From NCBI GenBank assembly GCA_019413925.1, contig DXMY01000028.1, forward strand, positions 1-64,000: 64,000 bases of DNA, written 5' to 3'. Numbering within the stretch: position 1 is the stretch's first letter; each line of letters begins with the position of its first letter. Source of the DNA: Collinsella sp. Its GTDB lineage: Bacteria > Actinomycetota > Coriobacteriia > Coriobacteriales > Coriobacteriaceae. The notes beneath the pieces were generated by a model, which was given only the letters and a program-made list of their open reading frames with translations, did no database searches and was not told where the DNA came from. The translations under genes were made by a program, and so were the position numbers. Shown in pieces: positions 26,607 to 34,731 of the stretch.

Positions 26607-29168
26607 CTATTCAATTACCACGGCCTGGCTATCCATCTGTTGCCACGTGCCGAAGAACACTTGGGCATTTCGCGTAACATTGCCGTTAATCGAATCCGAA
26701 AGATAGACAATTCCCTGCTCGTCATCATAGCCTTTAAGGACTACGGCATGATTACCGCCCCACAGACCATAGGAATGCCCGTTATACCAACGCGCAGCAT
26801 AACGGCCTCCTGGCCAACTTCCCCATTCGGTATTCCACATCTCAACAGGTTGACCACAGGTCAGCCTGTTCTTAATGGAAGAAATTGACGAGAAAGAGAC
26901 GTCTTTTGCCTGCTTGCCACTTCCAGCAGCACGCAGAAAGTTATTACCAGCAATAGTAATCGCAGGTGCGACGCATCCCATGAGACCCCCGCTGCTACGC
27001 CTTGGATTGCCATCAAAAGCGGTAACAAAATTGCCATTACTTCCCTTGGGCAAATAGTAATCCGCAATAATCGTCTTACCTAAACCGAAACCATAGTAGT
27101 TAAGCAAGTTTGTAAGGGCAACCGACTCACAGCCAGTAGGAAGTTCCGGGTACTGCGAATAGCACGGGACATCGACCCAAGCGCCAACCATTGCGCCGGA
27201 TGAACTGAACTTGTAGTCAGTAGAGCCGATCCAATACCAACCGTTGCTCAACATTACTCCCCCACGTGCGGCATCAAGGTAATACCATGTGTCCCCACGG
27301 GAAAGCCATCCCGTTTTCATTATGCCAGAAGCGGAATCTAGCCAGTACCAGTTACCGCCATCGTTAAGCCAGCCGGTCGCCATTCGACCATCCGAGTTAA
27401 AGTAATACCAAGACCCAGCAATTTGCTGCCATCCAGTCAGAATTACCCCATTAGCAGAACAACAATATCGAGAACCCTGACTCTCAATCCAGCCCGTTCT
27501 GGCATTACCGTCATCGTCAATCAGCTGGATTCCCGAATCGGTCATTATGCCTTTAAGGTCAATTGCGCCGCTGGATGACGAATGATACATCCAAGACCTA
27601 TCACCGTTTGACCAGCAATTAGCCATCATCTTGCCGGTACTATTAAATATGTATTCACATGATCCGATAGTTTGAACGCCCGTGGTCATGGCATGCGTCG
27701 AGGGGTCGAGCCAGTACCATGCACCGCTTAGGCTGAGCCATCCGGAGGCGAGGGCACCGGAGCCCGTCGCGTAGTACCAGGTCCCGCCGTCGAGCACCCA
27801 TCCGGTCGCCATCGCGCCGGAGGCGCTGAACCAGTACGCTGAGTCGTTGCACACGTGAAGGCCCGTCACCATGGCGCCGCCCGCGTCGGGGTCGAGCCAG
27901 TACCAGGAGCCGCCGGTGTAAAGCCAGCCGGTCGAGGCGATGCCGTTCGCAAACCAGTACCAGGAGCCGTCGACGAGGCCCCATCCGTTAAGGGGGCCGC
28001 AGCTGCCGAAGTAGCGGCGGACGCCCTGCGCGTCCGTCTGGTAGCCCGTCAGCATGGCCCCCGTCCGGGCGTCGAAGCAGTAGGGCACGCCGCCGACGGA
28101 TACGGGGCCGCGCGCCAGCGCGCCGGAGCCAGTCGCGTAGTACCAGGTCCCGCCGTCGAGGACCCACCCGGTCGCCATGGCGCCGGACGAATTAAACCAG
28201 TACAGGGAGCCGTTGCACTCGTGAAGGCCGGTTGCCATGGCACCGCCCGCGTCGGGCTCGAGCCAGTACCACGTGCCACTCTGAAACAACCATCCGGCAT
28301 ACGCCTTGCCGTTGGAGGCTGCATAATACCAGGTGCTGTCAATTAGTTGCCAATGATAAAGGGAGACATCAACATACGCGTAGTTCATATCAACGTTGCC
28401 GTTGATTCCAGGGACTTTTCCGTTGCTCTTATACTGCCAAAAACTGTAATTGCCGGTATAGTCACATTGCGAGTTATATTGAGCAATCCAATGATCCCAA
28501 GAGCTACTCTTAAATACAGAGTCAGTCAAAATGTTGTTAAACCAATTTAAATTTGCATAAATACCAGGCTCATATCCTGCGGCAGAAATCCTATTACAAA
28601 AAACCTGCGCCCTCGATGCAATTCCGGTTTGACGTCCATTTGCAATTATCGAGTTATCCTCAAGATCGTAATACACCGGCAATCTTGGATTATGTCCAGA
28701 AAGGCAATTGATCACCATTGATGCCTCATCGGCTGCCTGCTGATTATCAAAAGCATATGAATAGATATAGACGCCGTAGGGAATTCCGAGTCGCTCGCAC
28801 TCAGAAATATTTCGATTAAATTGATAGTCAACTCGACCGCCCCAAGATGGAGCGCCAAATCCAACACGCAGAATAGCGAAATCGATACCAGAAGCCTTAA
28901 CAGCATTCCAGTCAATACGTCCTTGATGCTCACTGACATCGATGCCCTGCGCCGTAGCCCCATCGGGAAGAATGTCCATGGACAATAAGGCTATTCCATC
29001 TTCTTCGGAAGAAGCATCCTCTGCGACCAATTGCCCATCCTCATAACGCCAGGAATTCTCAACTAGGGACCGCGCAGCTTCCGCGTTCGAGGGGAAAACA
29101 AACACAGAAATGGGCGCAAGGACTATCAGCACCAACAATGCCGAAAATAACTTAAGATGTTTGCTCAT
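26607..29168 (-). CDS. Secreted GH25 lysozyme with choline-binding-type repeats and C-terminal C39-like peptidase domain
   Basis: 853 residues. Signal peptide about 1-32. The GH25 muramidase domain (about 72-270) begins QGIDVSEHQGRIDWNAVK and has YYDLEDNS, the acidic pair of the active site. Aromatic wall-binding repeats follow (about 275-665). The last 170 residues resemble the C39-like_2 family, with LPTGCESVALTNLLNYYG (Cys about 677) and WGGNHAVVLKGYD (His). It would cleave the glycan chain and perhaps peptides. GAGG precedes the ATG. The middle of the repeat region is strikingly GC-rich compared with both ends of the same gene. Confidence 0.9.
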   Translation of the reverse strand: MSKHLKLFSALLVLIVLAPISVFVFPSNAEAARSLVENSWRYEDGQLVAEDASSEEDGIALLSMDILPDGATAQGIDVSEHQGRIDWNAVKASGIDFAILRVGFGAPSWGGRVDYQFNRNISECERLGIPYGVYIYSYAFDNQQAADEASMVINCLSGHNPRLPVYYDLEDNSIIANGRQTGIASRAQVFCNRISAAGYEPGIYANLNWFNNILTDSVFKSSSWDHWIAQYNSQCDYTGNYSFWQYKSNGKVPGINGNVDMNYAYVDVSLYHWQLIDSTWYYAASNGKAYAGWLFQSGTWYWLEPDAGGAMATGLHECNGSLYWFNSSGAMATGWVLDGGTWYYATGSGALARGPVSVGGVPYCFDARTGAMLTGYQTDAQGVRRYFGSCGPLNGWGLVDGSWYWFANGIASTGWLYTGGSWYWLDPDAGGAMVTGLHVCNDSAYWFSASGAMATGWVLDGGTWYYATGSGALASGWLSLSGAWYWLDPSTHAMTTGVQTIGSCEYIFNSTGKMMANCWSNGDRSWMYHSSSSGAIDLKGIMTDSGIQLIDDDGNARTGWIESQGSRYCCSANGVILTGWQQIAGSWYYFNSDGRMATGWLNDGGNWYWLDSASGIMKTGWLSRGDTWYYLDAARGGVMLSNGWYWIGSTDYKFSSSGAMVGAWVDVPCYSQYPELPTGCESVALTNLLNYYGFGLGKTIIADYYLPKGSNGNFVTAFDGNPRRSSGGLMGCVAPAITIAGNNFLRAAGSGKQAKDVSFSSISSIKNRLTCGQPVEMWNTEWGSWPGGRYAARWYNGHSYGLWGGNHAVVLKGYDDEQGIVYLSDSINGNVTRNAQVFFGTWQQMDSQAVVIE
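27690..28310 (-). repeat. GC-rich duplicated repeat block inside the GH25 gene
   Basis: Within an AT-richer gene these roughly 620 bases are clearly GC-rich. Two sub-blocks (about 27740-27920 and 28100-28280) are near-duplicates and encode the same run, GAMATGWVLDGGTWYYATGS, with the same flanking units. This looks like import or amplification of a repeat module from a GC-rich source gene. Confidence 0.75.
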
Positions 29169-29396
29169 GTAAACCTCGTCATTCGTTCTTGTTTGCGTTT
29201 AGCTTACAGCATGGCTGTGAAAGATTTCCGAACATCCAACTGGACAAGATGCCATCTAGGACGACAAATAACTGCACGCAATACCACAATGTAAACAAGA
29301 ACTTCCCAGCAGGGTGAAACCAAGGACTCCTAGTCCCTACTCTTACCCCCCAAGAATACCGACTTCAAATAAACTTTCAAACTAGATGTCAAAAAG

Positions 29397-29430
29397 GTAG
29401 GGGACCCAGAGAGTCCCCTACAACTCAGAA
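29397..29430 (-). terminator. Rho-independent terminator of the following repeat-protein gene
   Basis: Arms GTAGGGGAC/GTCCCCTAC (29397-29421) with a 7-base loop. On the minus strand the hairpin is followed by CCTTTTT. It ends the gene at 29433-31643. The rest of 29169-29396 shows no gene. Confidence 0.8.
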
Positions 29431-29432
29431 TT

Positions 29433-31643
29433 CTAACGAATCAATATTACTTTCGATGGACCCAAAGCGGTCAAACCGGAGATGCGGTTTCCATAACCGT
29501 CACTATGCCAAAACAAGTTTTCGCTCGGCGAATTGCCCCAGAAAAAGCCAATGTGGCTATCGTCCGCATATGGGTTGTAAGGATTGAAGAACACAATGTC
29601 CCCCTTACGAGCCAAACCGCTACGTAACAACTCATCAATAGAGTTGAAATAAGTCACGTTTGCGCACGTATCGATAGCGTAGCCGTACCAACGATAAGCG
29701 TTAACGCAGCCGCCCCTTCCGGGACCACCACTCCAAGGGGAATGGCTCTGCTCGGCGGCAATGGGAGCTAAATTCCCGCCCGCTTTCATATATGCATGCG
29801 ATACAAATCCGCCGCAGTTCATACCGGTATACCCGTCCCAACGAGGATCACCCTTTGGATACATGCATGTTTCTTGGCTAAGATGCGTATCATAGCGTGT
29901 TCCACGGTAATAGCCATCGTTTTCGTGGCTCATAAGCCAATTGACCAGGCTGGACCTATTAACCCCCAAAACAGAACCAGACGTATTCAACCATGCACCA
30001 CTTGCATTGAAGTAGTAGTCGACGCCATCGATTTTCAGCCACCCGTTAGCAAACATAGCGCCCGAAGGCTGAAGCCAGTACCACGTGCCGCGGTCATTGA
30101 GCCATCCGGTCTTCATCTTGTAGGTGGAAGGATCCATCCAATACCACGCACCGTTAACATATTGCCAACCAGACTTAAGGACACCATTGGAAGATGCGTA
30201 ATACCAAGTATTGCCGCTTTCGTCAGAAGCGTCTTTCGACATAATCCAACCAGATGCTACATTGACAGCACCGTTTGCATCCGCATAGAAAACCGCGTCT
30301 CCAATATGAATCACACCTGGCAATGAAGACGAGTCAGCACGATCAGCGACTACGGGAGATCCATCAGATGAAGTAGGCAACGGCTCGCTCAGTGCTCCAG
30401 ACGAATTCGCCCATGCCATACCGTCGCTCAAGTTAATCCAGCACGAAGATGCCATCGCACCGGAATCATAAGAAAAATAGCGCGTGCTTCCTACCGCGAA
30501 TTCACCAGTACACATTGCGCCGGATACATCATCAAGGTAATACCAGGCGCTTCCGAACTTTATCCATCGTCCTCGTTGAATAGCTCCATTTGATGCGGCG
30601 TAATACCAAGTACCATCAACAAGTGCCCAGCCTGTTGCCATGGCGCCTGAACACGTAAGGAAATAGGTGGACGACTCCACTTGCGTAAAGCCCGTGAGCA
30701 TAATATGGCTTCCTGGATCCAGGTAATACCAAGAATTCCCTAGAAGTAACCAGCCTCCATGCAGTAAGCCGTTGGAGTCAGCGTAATACCAGTTGTTGTC
30801 AATAAGAGCCCACTGGGAGGATAGCATGGCCCCTGAGCTGTTAAAGATATAAGAAGTGCCATTACATTCTTTCAACCCGGTGGCCATAGAACCGTCTGCA
30901 GGATCAAGCCAGTACCAACGACCCCCATCCGAGAGCCAACCTTTTACCAGGGGGCCAGAGCCGGAGAAATAGTGCCAAACGGAAGCATCAAGATGCCATC
31001 CGATAAGCATCACACCAGAAGAAGAGAATCCATACGTGGCTCCCCCGATCTGCAGCATCGAGTCGTGGACCATCTTGCCTTCATCATCCAGCCAATACCA
31101 GTTGCTGCCGTCTGAAAGCCAGCCTTTTACCATGGCGCCAGAACCGGAGAAATAACGCCAAGCAGAAGTGGAGCCCGTAGAATCTAGGTACCAGCCGACA
31201 CGCATTGCGCCCGAAGAGGAGAAGGCATACGTCGCACCCCCGACTTGAACCAACCCATCCTGAGCCATTCGACCTTCGTCGTCGAACCAGTACCAGCTAC
31301 CGTTTATATGTCTCCAAGAAGAAACAGCGATTGTTCCGTCGGACAAGCCCCAACGCCAAAAACCAGCCCCTTCTTCGGGTGATATCCACCCCTGATGCCA
31401 AATAATTTGATTCGAAACCTCAGAAGGGGCCTCATTATCCACCTGAGAGTTCTGCTCGACAGCGAAGGTTGACTCGCGCTGAGCATCGACGCCTGACTCG
31501 ACAGAAGCAATAGCAACATTAGATGCGGGACCTTCGTCAGTGTTATTCGAATCAAGGGCGTATAACATCGAGGGCGAACCCAAAAGGAGCCCAAAAGAAA
31601 TGAGGCCCGAAAAAGCCAGCACTCCGAATGACCATTTCTTCAT
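29433..31643 (-). CDS. Secreted choline-binding-type repeat protein with NlpC/P60-like domain
   Basis: 736 residues from ATG 31643 (MKKWSFGVLAF), chosen because it begins a standard signal peptide; a GTG seven codons upstream is possible and no strong ribosome site is seen at either. A long array of aromatic repeats follows. The C-terminal domain carries GMNCGGFVSHAYMKAGG (Cys about 607) and DDSHIGFFWG (His about 696), the NlpC/P60 order, with a larger insertion between them than in the 21492 protein. It is probably a peptidoglycan endopeptidase or amidase attached to the wall. Confidence 0.85.
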   Translation of the reverse strand: MKKWSFGVLAFSGLISFGLLLGSPSMLYALDSNNTDEGPASNVAIASVESGVDAQRESTFAVEQNSQVDNEAPSEVSNQIIWHQGWISPEEGAGFWRWGLSDGTIAVSSWRHINGSWYWFDDEGRMAQDGLVQVGGATYAFSSSGAMRVGWYLDSTGSTSAWRYFSGSGAMVKGWLSDGSNWYWLDDEGKMVHDSMLQIGGATYGFSSSGVMLIGWHLDASVWHYFSGSGPLVKGWLSDGGRWYWLDPADGSMATGLKECNGTSYIFNSSGAMLSSQWALIDNNWYYADSNGLLHGGWLLLGNSWYYLDPGSHIMLTGFTQVESSTYFLTCSGAMATGWALVDGTWYYAASNGAIQRGRWIKFGSAWYYLDDVSGAMCTGEFAVGSTRYFSYDSGAMASSCWINLSDGMAWANSSGALSEPLPTSSDGSPVVADRADSSSLPGVIHIGDAVFYADANGAVNVASGWIMSKDASDESGNTWYYASSNGVLKSGWQYVNGAWYWMDPSTYKMKTGWLNDRGTWYWLQPSGAMFANGWLKIDGVDYYFNASGAWLNTSGSVLGVNRSSLVNWLMSHENDGYYRGTRYDTHLSQETCMYPKGDPRWDGYTGMNCGGFVSHAYMKAGGNLAPIAAEQSHSPWSGGPGRGGCVNAYRWYGYAIDTCANVTYFNSIDELLRSGLARKGDIVFFNPYNPYADDSHIGFFWGNSPSENLFWHSDGYGNRISGLTALGPSKVILIR

Positions 31644-31669
31644 AACAGCACGGTATCCAATCACGCAGC

Positions 31670-31697
31670 GGCCCCGTCGCTTCAGGGCAACGGGGCC
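31670..31697 (-). terminator. Hairpin between two repeat-protein genes
   Basis: GGCCCCGT/ACGGGGCC arms around a 12-base loop, downstream of the 31724 gene on the minus strand. No T-tract, so it is a weak terminator or mRNA-stabilising structure. Confidence 0.5.
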
Positions 31698-31723
31698 TCA
31701 ATCAAAACTAGCTCAGTAATGTG

Positions 31724-32980
31724 CTAGCCAATTTGCTGGCAGTTTTTGCACTCTCGTGAAGCGCCACGCCTCTGGGCCTCCTGAATAGAGATCTGCGAAT
31801 AGCCCTTTGCGTCCTTACCAACGGTACGGCACTTATGCGTATGGTAAACATCGCTACCGTTCTTATGCCAAACTAAACCGTAGCCCGGAATCCACTTGCC
31901 GTCCTCGCCGACATAGTAGGAGCCAACCCAGGCATTCGTAGCCATGGCACCGGAAGACTGGAGGTAGTAGTCGCCGACCCAGGCGTCGTGAGCCATAGCG
32001 CCGGAACCGCTAAAGTAGTACCAGGCGCCGCCGACCTGACGCCAGCCGGTGGCCATCGCGCCGGAATCGTCGAACCAGTACCAAACTCCACCAACGTTAG
32101 CCCAAGAGTTAGAGGCCATAGCGCCCGAACCTCCGAGCCAATACCACGTGCCGCCATTGCTGAGCCAGCCGGTTGCCATGGCGCCCGAACCGCTCGCATA
32201 GTACCAAGAGCCGCCTGCCAAGAACCAGCCAGTGGCCATTGCACCGGAGTCGCCGAACCAGTACCAGGAGCCGCCGAGGCTGCGCCAGCTGTTAGCGACC
32301 ATGGCGCCCGAGCCGTCGAGGTAGAACCACGTACCGCCGATGTTGAGCCAGCCAGTGACCATCGCACCGGAGACATTAGTGTAGTACCAGGTACCCGAAT
32401 CGTTGATCCAGCCAGTCAGCATGACCCCAGATTCGTTGAAATAGTACCAAGCCCCGCCGAGATTATGCCAACCGGTCAATAGCTCACCGTCGGAGGTCGC
32501 ATAGGACCACTTTCCGTAGATGGAGTCGTAGAACCAGCCACTATGCTGCATGCGGCCATCGGCGTTGGCACCAGGGGTGTTCAGGAAGTAGTTCTTGCCG
32601 TCAATCTGAACTCGGCCGTATGCCATATCATGGTTTTCGGGATAGAAGTAATACTTGTCCCCACCGATAGACTGCCAGCCCGACACCGCGGTCCCGTCAG
32701 CGCCAAAATAGTACCAGACAGCTTCGTATTCGTTATGCCACTGGTTCGTGACCATGGCGCCAGTTTCGGGATCGAAATAGCGAAGGTTGCCGTCCTCGCA
32801 CCGAACGAGTCCACTCTTCGGACGACCGTCGGAACACCATTCCGTAATCGGTCCACCGCCTCCGCCACCGCCAGCAATATCAGCAAATGAGGGCGCCGGG
32901 GCAACCGTCATGCAGGCAGCAGCAAATGCAACAACTCCCAGCACTGTTAGTCCGTGCCATCTTTCTCGAAGGTTTTTCAT
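31724..32980 (-). CDS. Secreted choline-binding-type repeat protein without enzyme domain, Cys/His C-terminal tail
   Basis: 418 residues. The signal peptide ends near APSFADI and is followed by a glycine run, then about 15 aromatic repeats fill most of the protein. There is no hydrolase. The last 50 residues hold VYHTHKCRTVG, then SIQEAQRRGASRECKNCQ. This H..C...C..C spacing resembles small zinc-binding tails found on some extracellular and nuclease-linked proteins. AGGATG ribosome site. Possibly an adhesin or scaffold on phosphocholine-bearing wall. Codon use is more GC-rich than that of its neighbours. Confidence 0.8.
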   Translation of the reverse strand: MKNLRERWHGLTVLGVVAFAAACMTVAPAPSFADIAGGGGGGGPITEWCSDGRPKSGLVRCEDGNLRYFDPETGAMVTNQWHNEYEAVWYYFGADGTAVSGWQSIGGDKYYFYPENHDMAYGRVQIDGKNYFLNTPGANADGRMQHSGWFYDSIYGKWSYATSDGELLTGWHNLGGAWYYFNESGVMLTGWINDSGTWYYTNVSGAMVTGWLNIGGTWFYLDGSGAMVANSWRSLGGSWYWFGDSGAMATGWFLAGGSWYYASGSGAMATGWLSNGGTWYWLGGSGAMASNSWANVGGVWYWFDDSGAMATGWRQVGGAWYYFSGSGAMAHDAWVGDYYLQSSGAMATNAWVGSYYVGEDGKWIPGYGLVWHKNGSDVYHTHKCRTVGKDAKGYSQISIQEAQRRGASRECKNCQQIG

Positions 32981-33000
32981 ACGACATCCTTTTTCCGAGA

Positions 33001-33304
33001 TTTAAGGCTCTCTTAAGTTATTTTTAAACTATCAATTCAGTATTTCAACGGGAAATCGATAAAAGGTGTCTTTGTGACTGCAATTTAAATATGAGTCGCC
33101 ACACCTCAACCGTTACGCTAAATAGCTTCTAAGGCAAACTTAGCGCATGAGCGAACTGATTAAACGAGTGAACTGAATAATAAAGCAACAAAATACAAAC
33201 CTTGGTCATCAATCACATCTACCGCGGGCCGATAACGCCCGCCTCATGTGCTGCGATATAATCAATCTCACTAGATGCCAAATCAGCAAGCCGAAGGAGC
33301 TGAC
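33001..33304. promoter_or_regulatory. Leader of cassette 2 with hairpin and -10-like box
   Basis: This gap has no gene. Just before cassette 2 lies GCGGGC/GCCCGC (33224-33242) around a 7-base loop, then TATAAT at 33257-33262. No -35 match is seen upstream of the TATAAT. Copy 1 also has a GC hairpin some 50-75 bases before its start, which may be coincidence because that one also serves rmlA. Confidence 0.4.
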
Positions 33305-33754
33305 GTGCTAACAATTCACTATGGTGATATGGAAAACGTTATCTACAACACGTCCGTTTACTTCGATAACGTATATTCGCCCCAGTGGTTTCAAGACTCC
33401 TTTGCCCAAAGGGTCATAAAATCCATCGACAAAGGCACCGTGGTAGGCCCCAATGCAATCGATACCAAGATTCTAGGCATCATTCCTCCCGAGAAACTAT
33501 CCAGCGGCACCAAAACGCTACTGCTTATGTACTTTATGCCGCAGAATATATATAACGCCTCAAATTGCGGTGATAATTGCGCCTACTGGATTCTGAGGAT
33601 CGCCGCGCAAAAGGATCTAACAATCAATCTCTACCACATAATGGATTTTGGAAACGGCAAATTCACGGTAACCATTGCAAATACGGGCGATATAGTCCAC
33701 ACAATGTTTGACCTTGTCCCCATAGCTGGAAAATGCCTAAGGGAGAACTCCTGA
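33305..33754 (+). CDS. DUF4869-like protein, copy 2
   Basis: 149 residues. The GTG at 33305 is chosen over the ATG at 33275 because AAGGAG lies six bases before it and the start then matches copy 1 (MLTIHYGDM against MLSVYFGDM). Shared motifs with copy 1: IYNT..YF, LS.GTKTLLLM, YNAS.CGDNCAYWIL, NLYHIMDFG and DIVH.M. Roughly four or five residues in ten are identical by eye. Its stop overlaps the ATPase start (TGATG), so the pair is translationally coupled. No signal or membrane segment. Function unknown. Confidence 0.82.
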   Translation: MLTIHYGDMENVIYNTSVYFDNVYSPQWFQDSFAQRVIKSIDKGTVVGPNAIDTKILGIIPPEKLSSGTKTLLLMYFMPQNIYNASNCGDNCAYWILRIAAQKDLTINLYHIMDFGNGKFTVTIANTGDIVHTMFDLVPIAGKCLRENS

Positions 33755-34731
33755 TGCGCGGATCATACAAGGTAATTATTCAAAATAACCGGGTTCAGTT
33801 TAAACTGACCATCAATAGAAATCTGACCATCATCCAAGGTAACAGTGCTACAGGCAAGACAACTCTGCTTGATATGGTGGCAGCTCACGAAGAGCTTGGG
33901 GCACAAAGCGGCGTAACAGTAAGTTGCAAAGTGCCCTGTAAAACAATATCTGGAAAATATTGGCGTAGAGATCTCCAAGAGATTTCCAGCAGTATTGTTT
34001 TTATTGATGAGGGCAATACTTTTGTTCGATCAAGAGAATTTGCCCATGAAGCAAAGCGTAGCTCAAACTACTACGTAATTGTCGCCAGAGAGTCACTGCG
34101 CCAACTGCCCTATAGCGTTGATGAAATCTACGGTCTTAAGAACACCAACCGAACCACAACGAAGTATCCCGTTTACTCTCGTGTCTACACCTCTACATAT
34201 CGTATTTACGGTGATACTGATTTTAGAGGCGAGAGGCCCGAGCTTGTCATTGTCGAGGACACAAATTCGGGCTACGAATTCTTCAGTTTGCTATGCAAAA
34301 AGAGCAGCATTAAATGCATCAGCGCGGGAGGAAAATCAAATATTTGCAACTGCATTATGGACGCACCGGAAAACGACATCCTCGTGATTGCCGACGGCGC
34401 CGCCTTTGGACCAGAAATTGCGGAAGTAGCTGCTCTATTGCGCCGAAAGAACATCAAGCTATTCCTACCGGAATCGTTTGAATGGCTCGTGTTGAAGTCG
34501 GGATTATTCAACAGCAAACACATTAAGGACATGCTGCTTAACCCCGCTGAACATATCGAAAGCTCAAAGTTCTTTAGCTGGGAGAGGTTCTTTACTGCAG
34601 AACTCATCGAATGCTCACGAGACACACGTTTTCGATATGACAAGAGCTGCATGAACGAGGAGTACTTGAACCCCACCGCCCTTGCGGCTCTTGAGGATAC
34701 TTTGCCGGAACTTGGCATTACTTCGCACTAA
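33754..34731 (+). CDS. P-loop ATPase of the DUF4869-associated cassette, copy 2
   Basis: 325 residues. Walker A GNSATGKTT (Lys35), Walker B SSIVFIDEG (Asp85-Glu86). The downstream blocks shared with copy 1 are SSNYYVI, LPYSVDEIY, VEDTNSGYEFF, ADGAAFG, LPESFEWLVLKSG, FFSWERFF and FRYDKSC. The C-terminal half has acidic residues after predicted strands (VIVED, VIADG), a pattern that could be a nucleotide- or metal-binding fold, but I cannot assign one. GGGAG precedes the ATG. Its stop codon overlaps the convergent glycosyltransferase's stop by four bases, leaving no room for a terminator. Confidence 0.82.
   Translation: MRGSYKVIIQNNRVQFKLTINRNLTIIQGNSATGKTTLLDMVAAHEELGAQSGVTVSCKVPCKTISGKYWRRDLQEISSSIVFIDEGNTFVRSREFAHEAKRSSNYYVIVARESLRQLPYSVDEIYGLKNTNRTTTKYPVYSRVYTSTYRIYGDTDFRGERPELVIVEDTNSGYEFFSLLCKKSSIKCISAGGKSNICNCIMDAPENDILVIADGAAFGPEIAEVAALLRRKNIKLFLPESFEWLVLKSGLFNSKHIKDMLLNPAEHIESSKFFSWERFFTAELIECSRDTRFRYDKSCMNEEYLNPTALAALEDTLPELGITSH

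Noticed and set aside
9117..32980. Regularly spaced repeats that might suggest a CRISPR array
   Set aside because: They are in-frame protein repeats (GW...WYYLD units) of varying DNA sequence, with no constant repeat/spacer pattern.
33275..33304. ATG at 33275 as start of DUF4869-like copy 2
   Set aside because: The GTG at 33305 has AAGGAG at good spacing and matches the start of copy 1.
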